From: Thermoplasmatales archaeon ex4484_6
GTDB lineage: Archaea > Thermoplasmatota > Penumbrarchaeia > Penumbrarchaeales > Penumbrarchaeaceae
Length of the DNA: 27,722 nt
Assembly: GCA_002254385.1 (NCBI GenBank)
Contig: NJDO01000004.1
Location: forward strand, 1 to 27,722
Direction: 5' to 3'
Position numbers and translations under genes: made by a program. This document shows, piece by piece, positions 15,459 through 22,764 of this stretch (the stretch's first letter is position 1; each line of letters opens with the position of its first letter). The notes under the pieces are model-generated. The model did no database searches and had not been told where the DNA came from. It saw nothing but the letters and a program-made list of their open reading frames with translations.

Positions 15459-16159
15459 CCCATATCCCTCAAGATTCTCGAGATGGAGATGATGCCCCCG
15501 TCCAGCCCCATCTCGTCTATCAGCTTCAGGTCTTCCGGTCTGTCCACACCGGCATACAGCCTCCCTTTGGAGGGGAGGGCCCTAAGCATCTCCGAGAGTA
15601 TCTCCCTCGGAGGGGTCCCGCGTTCATTACCGATATCATCGATTATGAACGTGTCCAGCCCGAACGTGCCCATTTCCCGGATCATCTCGCCCGGTGTCAT
15701 CCGGGAGATCACCGCGTCCTTTGCGATTATTCCCCGGTCGTGATCGATCTGCAGTATCACGTTCTCGGTCAGTTCGAAAGCTGCGGCTATCTCCTCTATG
15801 GACTGCACCATCTTTGTGGAAATGATACCAAAGGCTGCCCCTGCCATCAGAGGATCGATGATGCTGTCGGAGAACGTGATCCCCGTATCGGCCCATATCT
15901 CACCGGCAAGGTCCGCAGCTGACCTGAAAGTGTTCCATTCCACCTTCCCCTTCCGTATGCCCATTATGTCGATATAGTGAATGACCGGGAACCGGTCCTT
16001 TAGAAATGAGACGATCTCAGAAGGTGTTTTCTTCTCTCCCCCAATCCTTACCTGGTCATACCTGTCGTTCCTGACCCAAACGGCCGATCTCCCCATCACC
16101 GCAAGAGAGGGTATCACCTGAAAATCACCGGATAGGTCCGGCAGGTTCACCAGCTTCAA
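15455..16159 (-). CDS. HisA/HisF-family TIM-barrel protein with altered active site
   Basis: The 234-residue TIM barrel aligns along its length with HisA (ProFAR isomerase) and HisF: VIPSLAVMGRSAVWVR for strand 1, IHYIDIMGI for strand 2, ILQIDHDRGII for strand 5 and YAGVDRPEDLKLIDEMGLDGGII for the C-terminal half. In true HisA, strand 1 carries the catalytic Asp of PAIDL; here that position is Ala20. The second catalytic Asp (HisA Asp127 in Thermotoga numbering) is kept as Asp139. The glycine-rich phosphate loops are degraded (AGVDRPEDL for AGGI). It is therefore unlikely to be the histidine enzyme, and no other his gene is near. It is coupled by ATGA to the DUF2240-like gene, with an SD-like ggggggat before its own ATG. 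Substrate unknown. Confidence 0.75.
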   Translation of the reverse strand: MKLVNLPDLSGDFQVIPSLAVMGRSAVWVRNDRYDQVRIGGEKKTPSEIVSFLKDRFPVIHYIDIMGIRKGKVEWNTFRSAADLAGEIWADTGITFSDSIIDPLMAGAAFGIISTKMVQSIEEIAAAFELTENVILQIDHDRGIIAKDAVISRMTPGEMIREMGTFGLDTFIIDDIGNERGTPPREILSEMLRALPSKGRLYAGVDRPEDLKLIDEMGLDGGIISISRILRDMG

Positions 16160-16203
16160 GAGCCATCCCCCCTGGTACCCCCTCTCGGTCCGGGGAAAGG
16201 GTA

Positions 16204-16446
16204 TCAGTCCAGAGAGGACATTATCACAACGTCCTTTATTGATTTCACCTTGTCAAAAGGAAGAACAAGCCGCTGCTGGGAATCCATCCTGAACTTTCTG
16301 ATATCGACCTCTTCCGACGGAATGACGAGCAGGTGAAGAACCTTACCGGATTTGGTGTCCACCACGAGGTTGTCCACCTGTCCCAGGTAGTTACCATCGC
16401 TGGACATGACAAATTTCTCCTGTATATCATTGACAAAGAACCTCAT
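16204..16446 (-). CDS. PRC-barrel domain protein
   Basis: This 80-residue protein is a single PRC-barrel. The pattern GNYLGQVDNLVVDTKSGKV followed by LLVIPSE and a final LPFDKVKSIKDVVIM matches the small beta-barrel found in photosynthetic reaction centre H subunits and RimM. Free-standing archaeal versions of this size are common, probably bind RNA or protein, and have no proven role. The gene lies 22 bases after the Cdc48 stop and 44 bases before the HisA-like gene, so it is probably co-transcribed. A ggtg site about eight bases before the ATG supports the start. Confidence 0.85.
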   Translation of the reverse strand: MRFFVNDIQEKFVMSSDGNYLGQVDNLVVDTKSGKVLHLLVIPSEEVDIRKFRMDSQQRLVLPFDKVKSIKDVVIMSSLD

Positions 16447-16468
16447 CTATGAACACCCCATTTTTATA

Positions 16469-18673
16469 TCAACCGTAGTAATCAATTCCTTTATCCTTTT
16501 TCTCCTTTTTATTGATTCCGCCCTTCCAGGTCTCCATTACATTCCTGTAGGCCTCAACGGTCGATTCATCGACGGATGGTCTGGCATCTTCTAGGGCTTC
16601 CTCGAAATGCCCCGCATTGACCTCTCCGGCATCCATGCCCTCCCTGAGGGATATCATTGCGGCCTCCCGGCAGATGCCCTCTATATCGGCACCGGTGAAC
16701 CCTTCCGTTCTGCGGGAGAGCTCCTCGAGGTCCACGTCATTTGCCAGGGGCATGGAGGCGGTATGGACCTTCAGGATGGAGAGTCTCTCTTTCTCGTCGG
16801 GCGGCTCTATCAGTATCATTCTGTCGAAGCGTCCCGTCCTCAGGAGGGCGTGATCCAGCATGTCCGGCCTGTTCGTGGCCGCCAGAACGATGACCTCTCC
16901 GGAATCCTCTATTCCGTCCATGGATGTCAGGAGCTGGTTCACGACCCTCTCCGACACATGGTCGCTCGAGGAGGAGGCCCTTCTCGGAGCGATGGCATCT
17001 ATCTCGTCCAGGAAGATGATGCATGGCGCCACCTGCCTGGCTTTCTTGAATATCTCCCTTACGGCCTTCTCGGACTCTCCGACCCATTTGGAGAGGACCT
17101 CCGGCCCCTTTATTGATATGAAGTTGGCCTTTGTCTCTGTTGCAACGGCCTTTGCCAGCAGCGTCTTCCCGGTTCCGGGAGGTCCGTAGAGAAGGATCCC
17201 TTTCGGCGGTTTGATCCCCATCCTCCTGAACGATGAGGGGTCGGTGAGGGGCCATTCTATGGACTCCCTGAGCTTCTGCTTAACCTCTTCCAGACCCCCC
17301 ACCGAGTCCCAGGGGACCCGGGGTATCTCCACGAGCACCTCCCTCATACTTGAGGGGTTGATCTCCTTCAGAGCCTCCCTGAAATCTGCCATTGTCACCT
17401 CGATCCGGGAGAGGATCTCGGACGGGATCGGTTTGTCCAGCTCCATGTCCGGGAGGAATCTCCCGAGAGCTTTCATGGCCCCCTCCCTCGAGAGGGCCGC
17501 AAGGTCCGCTCCGACGAATCCGTGGGTCAGGTCGGCGAGCTCTTCGAGGGACACATCCTTTGCAAGGGGCATGTTCCTTGTATGCACCTGGAGTATCTCC
17601 ACCCTGGATGCCCTGTCCGGAACACCTATCTCGATCTCCCTGTCGAACCTCCCGGGTCTTCTGAGGGCACCATCTATATGGTCCACCCTGTTTGTGGCGG
17701 CAATGACTATCAGGCGCCCCTTCTCCTCGAGTCCGTCCATCAGTGTGAGGAGCTGGGCAACCACCCTTCTTTCCACCTCCCCCTTCACCTCATCCCTCTT
17801 GGGCGCTATCGAATCGATCTCATCGATGAATATTATGGCCGGGAGGTTCTCCGACGCTTCCTGGAACCTGTTCCTCAGGTTCTCTTCTGTCTGTCCGTAA
17901 TACTTGTTCATTATCTCCGGGCCCTGTATGGAAAAGAAGGAAGCACCGCTTTCCGTGGCCACCGCCTTGGCAATGAGGGTCTTTCCGGTTCCCGGCGGGC
18001 CGTGGAGAAGAACACCTTTCGGCGGTTTGATCCCCAATCTGTCGAAAAGCTCGGGATGCTTGAGAGGGAGCTCGATTATCTCCCGCACCCTGGCAAGCTC
18101 ATCCTTTAGACCGCCGATATCCTCGTATGCCACCCTTGAAACGATATCCTCGTGTATGGGTTCCTTCGATATCTTGATCTGCGTCTCCACATTCACCTGC
18201 ACGATGCCTGCGGGTTTGGTTGATGATACCACGAAGGGAAGCTGGCTTCCCATGAGTGCGATGCCCTGGATGATCAATGTATCTCCCTTGTGAATGGGTC
18301 TTTTCAGAAGGGATTTCTTGATGAAGTTGTCTATTCCATTGGCGAATTGGAGGTGGGGGAGATCCTTGATCGCCGGGGATATATTGATCCTGTCCGCGGG
18401 TTTGGGAACGACCTTCTCCACTTCCACCCGGTCCCCTATCGAGACCTCGGCGTTCTTCCTTGTTATGCCGTCTATCCTTATGATGTCCTTGTTCTCGTCC
18501 TGAATGGGAGCTCTCCATACGACCGCCGCGGTCTCCTTCTTTCCCGATATACGAATGATATCTCCCGGTGAGACCCCGAGTTCTTCGCGGCTGCGCGTGC
18601 TCAACCTGGCCCTCATGTATCCCACGTCGTTCTTCAGCGTGGGTTCGACCTTCAGTTCAACCTTCCTGCTCAA
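16469..18673 (-). CDS. cdc48: Cdc48/VAT-family double AAA+ ATPase
   Basis: This 734-residue hexameric unfoldase of the p97/VAT family has an N-domain (1 to about 180: double-psi barrel and beta-clam) and two AAA+ modules. D1 has Walker A GPPGTGKT (225-232), Walker B IIFIDE (280-285) and Arg finger region RRPGRFDR. D2 has Walker A at 497-504, Walker B IIFLDE (552-557) and LRTGRFDR. Pore loops are KYYGQ (D1) and KWVGES (D2). The protein ends DYYG, a hydrophobic-Tyr-X (HbYX-like) tail of the type that docks ATPases on the 20S proteasome. Length matches Thermoplasma VAT (about 745). The TTG start is backed by ggagg six bases upstream and a TATA box at 18709-18716. It heads a run continuing into the PRC, HisA-like, DUF2240-like and TPR-JAMM genes. 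Confidence 0.96.
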   Translation of the reverse strand: MSRKVELKVEPTLKNDVGYMRARLSTRSREELGVSPGDIIRISGKKETAAVVWRAPIQDENKDIIRIDGITRKNAEVSIGDRVEVEKVVPKPADRINISPAIKDLPHLQFANGIDNFIKKSLLKRPIHKGDTLIIQGIALMGSQLPFVVSSTKPAGIVQVNVETQIKISKEPIHEDIVSRVAYEDIGGLKDELARVREIIELPLKHPELFDRLGIKPPKGVLLHGPPGTGKTLIAKAVATESGASFFSIQGPEIMNKYYGQTEENLRNRFQEASENLPAIIFIDEIDSIAPKRDEVKGEVERRVVAQLLTLMDGLEEKGRLIVIAATNRVDHIDGALRRPGRFDREIEIGVPDRASRVEILQVHTRNMPLAKDVSLEELADLTHGFVGADLAALSREGAMKALGRFLPDMELDKPIPSEILSRIEVTMADFREALKEINPSSMREVLVEIPRVPWDSVGGLEEVKQKLRESIEWPLTDPSSFRRMGIKPPKGILLYGPPGTGKTLLAKAVATETKANFISIKGPEVLSKWVGESEKAVREIFKKARQVAPCIIFLDEIDAIAPRRASSSSDHVSERVVNQLLTSMDGIEDSGEVIVLAATNRPDMLDHALLRTGRFDRMILIEPPDEKERLSILKVHTASMPLANDVDLEELSRRTEGFTGADIEGICREAAMISLREGMDAGEVNAGHFEEALEDARPSVDESTVEAYRNVMETWKGGINKKEKKDKGIDYYG

Positions 18674-18679
18674 TTGGAG

Positions 18680-18716
18680 CCTCCATTGCCGGAATGTATT
18701 GTGGACTCGATAAATG
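18680..18716 (-). promoter_or_regulatory. Cdc48 promoter and ribosome binding site
   Basis: On the minus strand a TATA-like catttatc (18709-18716) predicts a start near 18687. A ggagg site (18684-18680) follows, with six bases before the TTG at 18673. The element lies in the 59-base gap after the RuvC-like gene, so Cdc48 can be transcribed on its own as well as by read-through. Confidence 0.5.
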
Positions 18717-18732
18717 TGTCCCGTAATTAAGC

Positions 18733-19407
18733 TTACTCCCGGTGTTCTTGTTTTTGATATTCATGTCCAGTATGACCGGAGGCAGCATTCCCTGCCGTGT
18801 GGGCAATGGCCACTGCCGCGGCCTCGTCACTGTAACGTCCTATCTTTGAGGTCCTTCTCTCGTCCACTATCTCCACCTTCATCCCGTCATCGAGCAGTGC
18901 GGAGATTATTGCATCACGACTCGAAGGAGCGCCGTCCCCAACCCGGACAAGGGCATCATCCGGTATGAGGGCAGATATGGCCAGGTGGACCCTTTCGATG
19001 GCATCCTCCGCCCCGGCCGCCCTTCCTATTGAAACCAATCTCCCATCGCATATGAAAGCCATGCCCGGTCTCTTTCCGGGGTCTATGCCCACTATCAATC
19101 CGGAAGGTCTGAACCCGCCCATACATGCTGCGGCCGCTCTCTGGAGGGTGGCGAACGCGTCCTTCATGACCGGGACGACCGGAATGCCGCCAGGGATCTG
19201 GCTCGATCCATTTCCGACCCTGTCGGATATGATGCAGTCGACCGGAACCTCACCGTTCTCCTCCTTTCCGGCGGGGAACAGGGTGAGCCTCATCTCCCCT
19301 GCAGCCTCGACCAGGTCCAGCAGAAGATTGAAATCCGAAGTCATCACCCCGATCCTCAGGGAAGACCACCTCTCCATGAATTGTTTCAATTCCTCTCCCG
19401 AACTCAT
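18733..19407 (-). CDS. RNase H-fold protein of RuvC/YqgF type
   Basis: The 224-residue protein has a C-terminal RNase H-fold domain (about 103-205) with the nuclease pattern VGIDPGKRPGMAF (Asp109). Then come VDERRTS (182-188), as in YqgF (DER-T-T), and RYSDEAAAVAIA (Asp194, Glu195). These are the expected metal-binding acidic positions of RuvC/YqgF-like enzymes. The first 100 residues form a separate alpha/beta region of unknown role. It may cut branched DNA or structured RNA; neither is shown. The start at ATG 19407 overlaps the J-domain gene's stop (ATGA); ATG 19413 two codons earlier is an alternative. The coupling to a J-protein and position just before cdc48 are conserved-operon-like but unexplained. 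Confidence 0.7.
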   Translation of the reverse strand: MSSGEELKQFMERWSSLRIGVMTSDFNLLLDLVEAAGEMRLTLFPAGKEENGEVPVDCIISDRVGNGSSQIPGGIPVVPVMKDAFATLQRAAAACMGGFRPSGLIVGIDPGKRPGMAFICDGRLVSIGRAAGAEDAIERVHLAISALIPDDALVRVGDGAPSSRDAIISALLDDGMKVEIVDERRTSKIGRYSDEAAAVAIAHTAGNAASGHTGHEYQKQEHRE

Positions 19408-20063
19408 TCCCATTCAACATCCACCTCGTCCTCGTCGGAGACCTCGTCCCCGTCATCTCCCTCGACGGCCAGGATGCGGAATTTCTTTTCCTTCTTCTTC
19501 TCACCCTCCTCGTTCTCCTTCACAACCGTGAACTGGAGCTTCATCTCCAGCTCCCCATCAATTTCTCCCCCTTCCTCCTCCTCATCCAGTATCATCACGT
19601 CTTCCGCTTCCTCACTCCTGTCCTCTTCCAGCACCTGGGCTTCGAATATCTCCTCTGCCACCGCGATCTTGTTCTGGAACTCCCTGTCCCTGCTGAAAGC
19701 CACCTTCATGGAATCCAGGACCCGCGACATCTTGTTGACGAGGGTGTCCTTCTCGATGGCGATCATGTATTCCCCATCCCCGGATTCACCTCCGGGTCCG
19801 CCCTCTATTACCGTGACCTCCTGGAATTCCAGTCCGGCCCCGATCCGCATATCGTACTGCCTTCTCCTTTCAGGGTCCAGGAGAATGGACTTCGCCTCGT
19901 TGAGAAGTCTCATTATCTCCTCACCCTCCTTCCTGCTTTCCTCGGGAAGCTCCCTCAGCTTGTCCGGGTGGTAGATTTCCGCCATTCGCCTGTAGGCCAT
20001 TCTTATCTCCTTGTTCGTGGCTTTCTCGTCCACTCCCAGAAGGTAATAGTAATCCACTTCCAA
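19404..20063 (-). CDS. J-domain protein with acidic C-terminal region (class C-like)
   Basis: Residues 1-72 of this 219-residue protein are a complete J-domain: YYYLLGVDEKATNKEIRMAY, then the essential HPD (32-34), then LNEAKSILLDPERRRQYD. J-domains stimulate Hsp70 (DnaK) ATPase. There is no G/F region or zinc finger, so this is not a canonical DnaJ. The remainder is rich in Glu and Asp with a lysine-rich patch near 187-193. The TTG start is supported by an aggagg site about eight bases upstream. No dnaK or grpE is in the window. It is coupled to the RuvC-like gene and lies upstream of cdc48 on the same strand, consistent with a protein-quality-control cluster. It is divergent from gar1. Confidence 0.9.
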   Translation of the reverse strand: MEVDYYYLLGVDEKATNKEIRMAYRRMAEIYHPDKLRELPEESRKEGEEIMRLLNEAKSILLDPERRRQYDMRIGAGLEFQEVTVIEGGPGGESGDGEYMIAIEKDTLVNKMSRVLDSMKVAFSRDREFQNKIAVAEEIFEAQVLEEDRSEEAEDVMILDEEEEGGEIDGELEMKLQFTVVKENEEGEKKKEKKFRILAVEGDDGDEVSDEDEVDVEWE

Positions 20064-20146
20064 GGACCGGGCCTCCTCAGGTTATCGTAAAGTCGGATCA
20101 AATGACTTTACTCTTTTGGTCCAACCCCAAAGGATTTCCTGGGAAA

Positions 20147-20185
20147 CAGTTAAAGATACCGTGGGTGATGGACCCGCGAGGAAAA
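20147..20185 (+). promoter_or_regulatory. gar1 promoter and ribosome binding site
   Basis: A TATA-like cagttaaagata at 20147-20158 predicts a start near 20178. A gagg site (20178-20181) sits four bases before ATG 20186. This supports the short Gar1 over in-frame starts at 20102 and 20168, which lie upstream of the predicted start site. Confidence 0.45.
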
Positions 20186-20599
20186 ATGAGATCCGCGGGC
20201 AGGGTGGTGAACTTCTCCCACAAGGGTGCGATAATTCTGAGATCGACCGTCCCTCCGGGGATAGGCGACATCATCGTTGACAGGAGGTCGGAACCCGTCG
20301 GGAAGGTCATTCGCATCACGGGTCCCGTGAAGAGCCCGTATGTCATTGTCAATCCCTTCAGGGGTCATGATGAGCTCCCGATGAGCTCTCTCCTCGGTAG
20401 GGAGCTGTTCATTTCCAGGCAGAGGGATCAGGGAAGGCCCGGGCAGGGAAGGAGAGGGAGCGGAGGATTAAAGGGCGATCATGACGAGAGGACTTTCAGG
20501 GGGCGTGAGAGGAACGGCCAGGGCCGTCAGGTTCGGAAACCGCGTTCCTTCGGTAAAAAGGGGAACAAGCGCAGGGGGAAGCCCCATCCCGGTAACTAG
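20186..20599 (+). CDS. gar1: H/ACA RNP protein Gar1 with R/G-rich tail
   Basis: Gar1 is a core protein of the H/ACA ribonucleoprotein that guides pseudouridylation, where it contacts Cbf5. Residues 1-78 form the Gar1 beta-barrel, with the signature VGKVIRITGPVKSPYVIV (38-55) preceded by GIGDIIVD. The remaining 59 residues (79-137) form a basic tail rich in Arg, Gly and Lys (for example RPGQGRRGSGG and GKKGNKRRGKP). Archaeal Gar1 is usually about 75-105 residues without such a tail, whereas eukaryotic Gar1 carries RGG-type GAR domains. The tail likely adds RNA binding. The start follows the promoter and ribosome binding site at 20147-20185. Confidence 0.88.
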   Translation: MRSAGRVVNFSHKGAIILRSTVPPGIGDIIVDRRSEPVGKVIRITGPVKSPYVIVNPFRGHDELPMSSLLGRELFISRQRDQGRPGQGRRGSGGLKGDHDERTFRGRERNGQGRQVRKPRSFGKKGNKRRGKPHPGN

Positions 20600-20651
20600 C
20601 TTTGCAAAACAATATTAATGTAACCTGACAATACACACCCCGGGGTCGATC

Positions 20652-21080
20652 ATGGAAGAGAATCATGAGGTTTATTTTCACGGAGCGCTGCTCTATCCCG
20701 GGGGCCAGATGGTCATTGGAGCCGTTCTGGTAAAGCACAACGAGATCGTTGACAGGTTGGGGGGCCAGGTTCCGTATTCGGGTTCGGGGTCCAGGGCACA
20801 ATGGGAAGCCCTCATCCAGGGCATGGAGCTTGCCGCAAGGAACGGGGTCAGACGCCTCATCATGAAGGGAGATTCCAGATCGGTCATCAATCACATGAAC
20901 GGACAGCCCCCCGAAAGGGACTTCGATGCCATGGACTACATGATGAAGGCGCGAAAGGTGCAGCTGAAGTTCGATCAGTGTTTCTTCCAGTGGGTCCCGC
21001 CGGAGAGGAACTCCATTGCCATCTCGATGACCGTACCGGAACCGGAGGATGTTCCGGAGGAACAGCTTCATACGGGTTAA
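20652..21080 (+). CDS. RNase HI-family protein lacking most catalytic residues
   Basis: The 142-residue protein has the type 1 RNase H layout: strand 1 VYFHGALLYPGG, the helix segment SRAQWEALIQGMELAARNGVRRL, strand 4 IMKGDSRSVINHMNG and the C-terminal WVPPERNSIAISM. Active enzymes use Asp-Glu-Asp-Asp. Here the first Asp (in YxDG) is His10, the Glu of the AEY motif is Gln50, the third is kept as Asp74, and the last Asp (in NxxAD) is Ile124. With three of four metal ligands gone, cleavage is unlikely and binding to RNA/DNA hybrid or RNA is more plausible. The ATG has a TATA box (20609-20620) and a cggggtcgat site upstream. It lies between gar1 and cysS on the same strand. Confidence 0.8.
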   Translation: MEENHEVYFHGALLYPGGQMVIGAVLVKHNEIVDRLGGQVPYSGSGSRAQWEALIQGMELAARNGVRRLIMKGDSRSVINHMNGQPPERDFDAMDYMMKARKVQLKFDQCFFQWVPPERNSIAISMTVPEPEDVPEEQLHTG

Positions 21081-21084
21081 ATCC

Positions 21085-21123
21085 AAATAAATGAACCCAG
21101 CTAAAGGGGCACCTTGCGGAGGA
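21085..21123 (+). promoter_or_regulatory. cysS promoter and ribosome binding site
   Basis: A TATA-like aaataaatg at 21085-21093 overlaps the region just after the RNase H-like stop and predicts a start near 21114. A ggagga site (21118-21123) precedes the ATG at 21131 by seven bases. Confidence 0.45.
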
Positions 21124-21130
21124 CGCGTAG

Positions 21131-22576
21131 ATGGCCCTTAGAGTGTTCAACACGGAATCCAGGAGTAAGGAGGAGTTCATCCCCATCGAGGAGGGCAAGG
21201 TGGGAATGTACGTTTGCGGTCCCACGGTATACGATGATTGTCATGTGGGGCACGCCCGCTCATACGTGGCCTTCGATGTGATAAGGAGATATCTCGAATA
21301 CAAGGGGTACACGGTCACATATGTCCAGAATTTCACGGATGTGGATGACAAGATAATCAACCGGTCGGCGGAGAAGAACATACCGCCGCTTGTTCTGTCC
21401 GAGCATTACATCCAGGAATACTTCCGGGATACGGGCGCTTTGAACATAAGAAAAGCTGACATTCACCCGAAGGCCTCCGAGACCGTGCCGGACATGATAA
21501 CCGTTATAAAGGGTCTGATGGAGAAAGGGTATGCATACGAGGTGAACGGGTCGGTCTATTTCGAGGTGGCAAAGGCATCTCATCTGTTCGGCAAGCTCAG
21601 ACATCAATCCCTTGAGGACATGAGGGATGGAGCAAGGATAGAGGTGGATTCGGAAAAGAGGAGTCCCAAGGATTTTGCCCTGTGGAAAGCGGCGAAACCC
21701 GGGGAGATATCCTGGGATTCCCCATGGGGGAAGGGGAGGCCCGGATGGCACATCGAGTGTTCCACCATGGCCTGGAAGTACATTGGCAGGACCCTCGACA
21801 TCCACGGCGGGGGGATGGACCTTATTTTCCCGCATCACGAATCGGAGATCCTTCAGGCAGAGGCGTTCACGGGGAAGAAGTTCGTGAAGTACTGGATCCA
21901 TAACGGGTTCGTAGAATTGAAAAGCGAGAAGATGTCCAAATCCCTCGGGAACTTCTTCACCATCAAGGACATACTCGGAAGGTTCGAACCCATGGTTCTG
22001 AGGTTCTTCCTCGTGTATACGCATTACAGATCCCCCATCGATTTTTCGGATAGCGCCCTGGAGGAGGCAGGAAGGTCGTACGAGAGACTCAGGAGGCTCC
22101 ACGAGCTCCTGTCCGAAAGGATAGGTGAGGTGGAGGAGGGGGTCATACCCGACCTCGGGGAGCCGGACGAGGATGTGTTGAAGATGGCCTATTCGTTCAG
22201 GAAAGATTTCGAGGAAGCCATGGATGACGACTTCAACACCAGGGTGGGGGTCACCGTCCTGTTCCGGATGGACCAGAGGATACGGGATCTCGATAAGGAG
22301 GGCAGGCTCGATGGGAAGCATTCACTTGCACTCAAGCATGTAATGGATGAGATATCGGGCGTGCTGGGTTTGATATATTCCCGCAGGGACCGGGATGAAG
22401 GAGCGGAGGAGCGCTTCCTCCCCGAACTGGTCCGGATACTTATTGACGTAAGGGATGAGGCCAGAAAGAGAAAGGATTGGGCTCTTGCGGATTCGATAAG
22501 GGACCGCCTGCGTTCCACCGGGATCATACTCGAGGACGGGGAAACAACGACATGGCATCTGGCCCGGGATCGATAA
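21131..22576 (+). CDS. cysS: Cysteinyl-tRNA synthetase
   Basis: This class I aminoacyl-tRNA synthetase (481 residues, normal for CysRS of about 460-500) charges tRNA-Cys in the cytoplasm. It has the zinc ligand Cys29 in MYVCGPTVYDD, the HIGH-type motif HVGHARSY, the zinc-binding Cys in WHIECSTMAW, and GGGMDLIFPHHE with two His. The KMSKS motif is KMSKSLGNF. The helical anticodon region (about 320-470) contains DDDFNTR, typical of CysRS. Having CysS means the organism need not rely on the SepRS/SepCysS route used by several methanogens, though that pathway cannot be excluded from one window. Start supported by promoter and ggagga site. Confidence 0.97.
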   Translation: MALRVFNTESRSKEEFIPIEEGKVGMYVCGPTVYDDCHVGHARSYVAFDVIRRYLEYKGYTVTYVQNFTDVDDKIINRSAEKNIPPLVLSEHYIQEYFRDTGALNIRKADIHPKASETVPDMITVIKGLMEKGYAYEVNGSVYFEVAKASHLFGKLRHQSLEDMRDGARIEVDSEKRSPKDFALWKAAKPGEISWDSPWGKGRPGWHIECSTMAWKYIGRTLDIHGGGMDLIFPHHESEILQAEAFTGKKFVKYWIHNGFVELKSEKMSKSLGNFFTIKDILGRFEPMVLRFFLVYTHYRSPIDFSDSALEEAGRSYERLRRLHELLSERIGEVEEGVIPDLGEPDEDVLKMAYSFRKDFEEAMDDDFNTRVGVTVLFRMDQRIRDLDKEGRLDGKHSLALKHVMDEISGVLGLIYSRRDRDEGAEERFLPELVRILIDVRDEARKRKDWALADSIRDRLRSTGIILEDGETTTWHLARDR

Positions 22577-22764
22577 GGAGCGAATCTGCCATATCGTTTC
22601 GACCATTCCGGGTAGAGATGCTGTCCACCTTCCGATATCAAACTCCCGACAATATGTGTTGGGGGGTGAGAGTCCGGACACAGATATGATCTCAACCATG
22701 CTCGATTTTGTATCGATATATAATAAAGCTTTTACAATAGATGCTTATAGTAGCTTAAGGTGAT
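22577..22764 (+). promoter_or_regulatory. Intergenic region with promoter of the thioredoxin-like gene
   Basis: A TATA box (gatatataataaa, 22715-22727) predicts a start near 22746. The site ggtgat (22759-22764) abuts ATG 22765; the second ATG at 22768 has better spacing. Upstream, a 9-bp stem with two G-U pairs (22643-22651 with 22657-22665) has no T-tract, so it is only a weak candidate for the end of cysS transcription. Confidence 0.5.

Noticed and set aside
21260..22321. 353-codon minus-strand frame inside cysS
   Set aside because: Antisense to an unmistakable CysRS; composition is a mirror of the sense codons.
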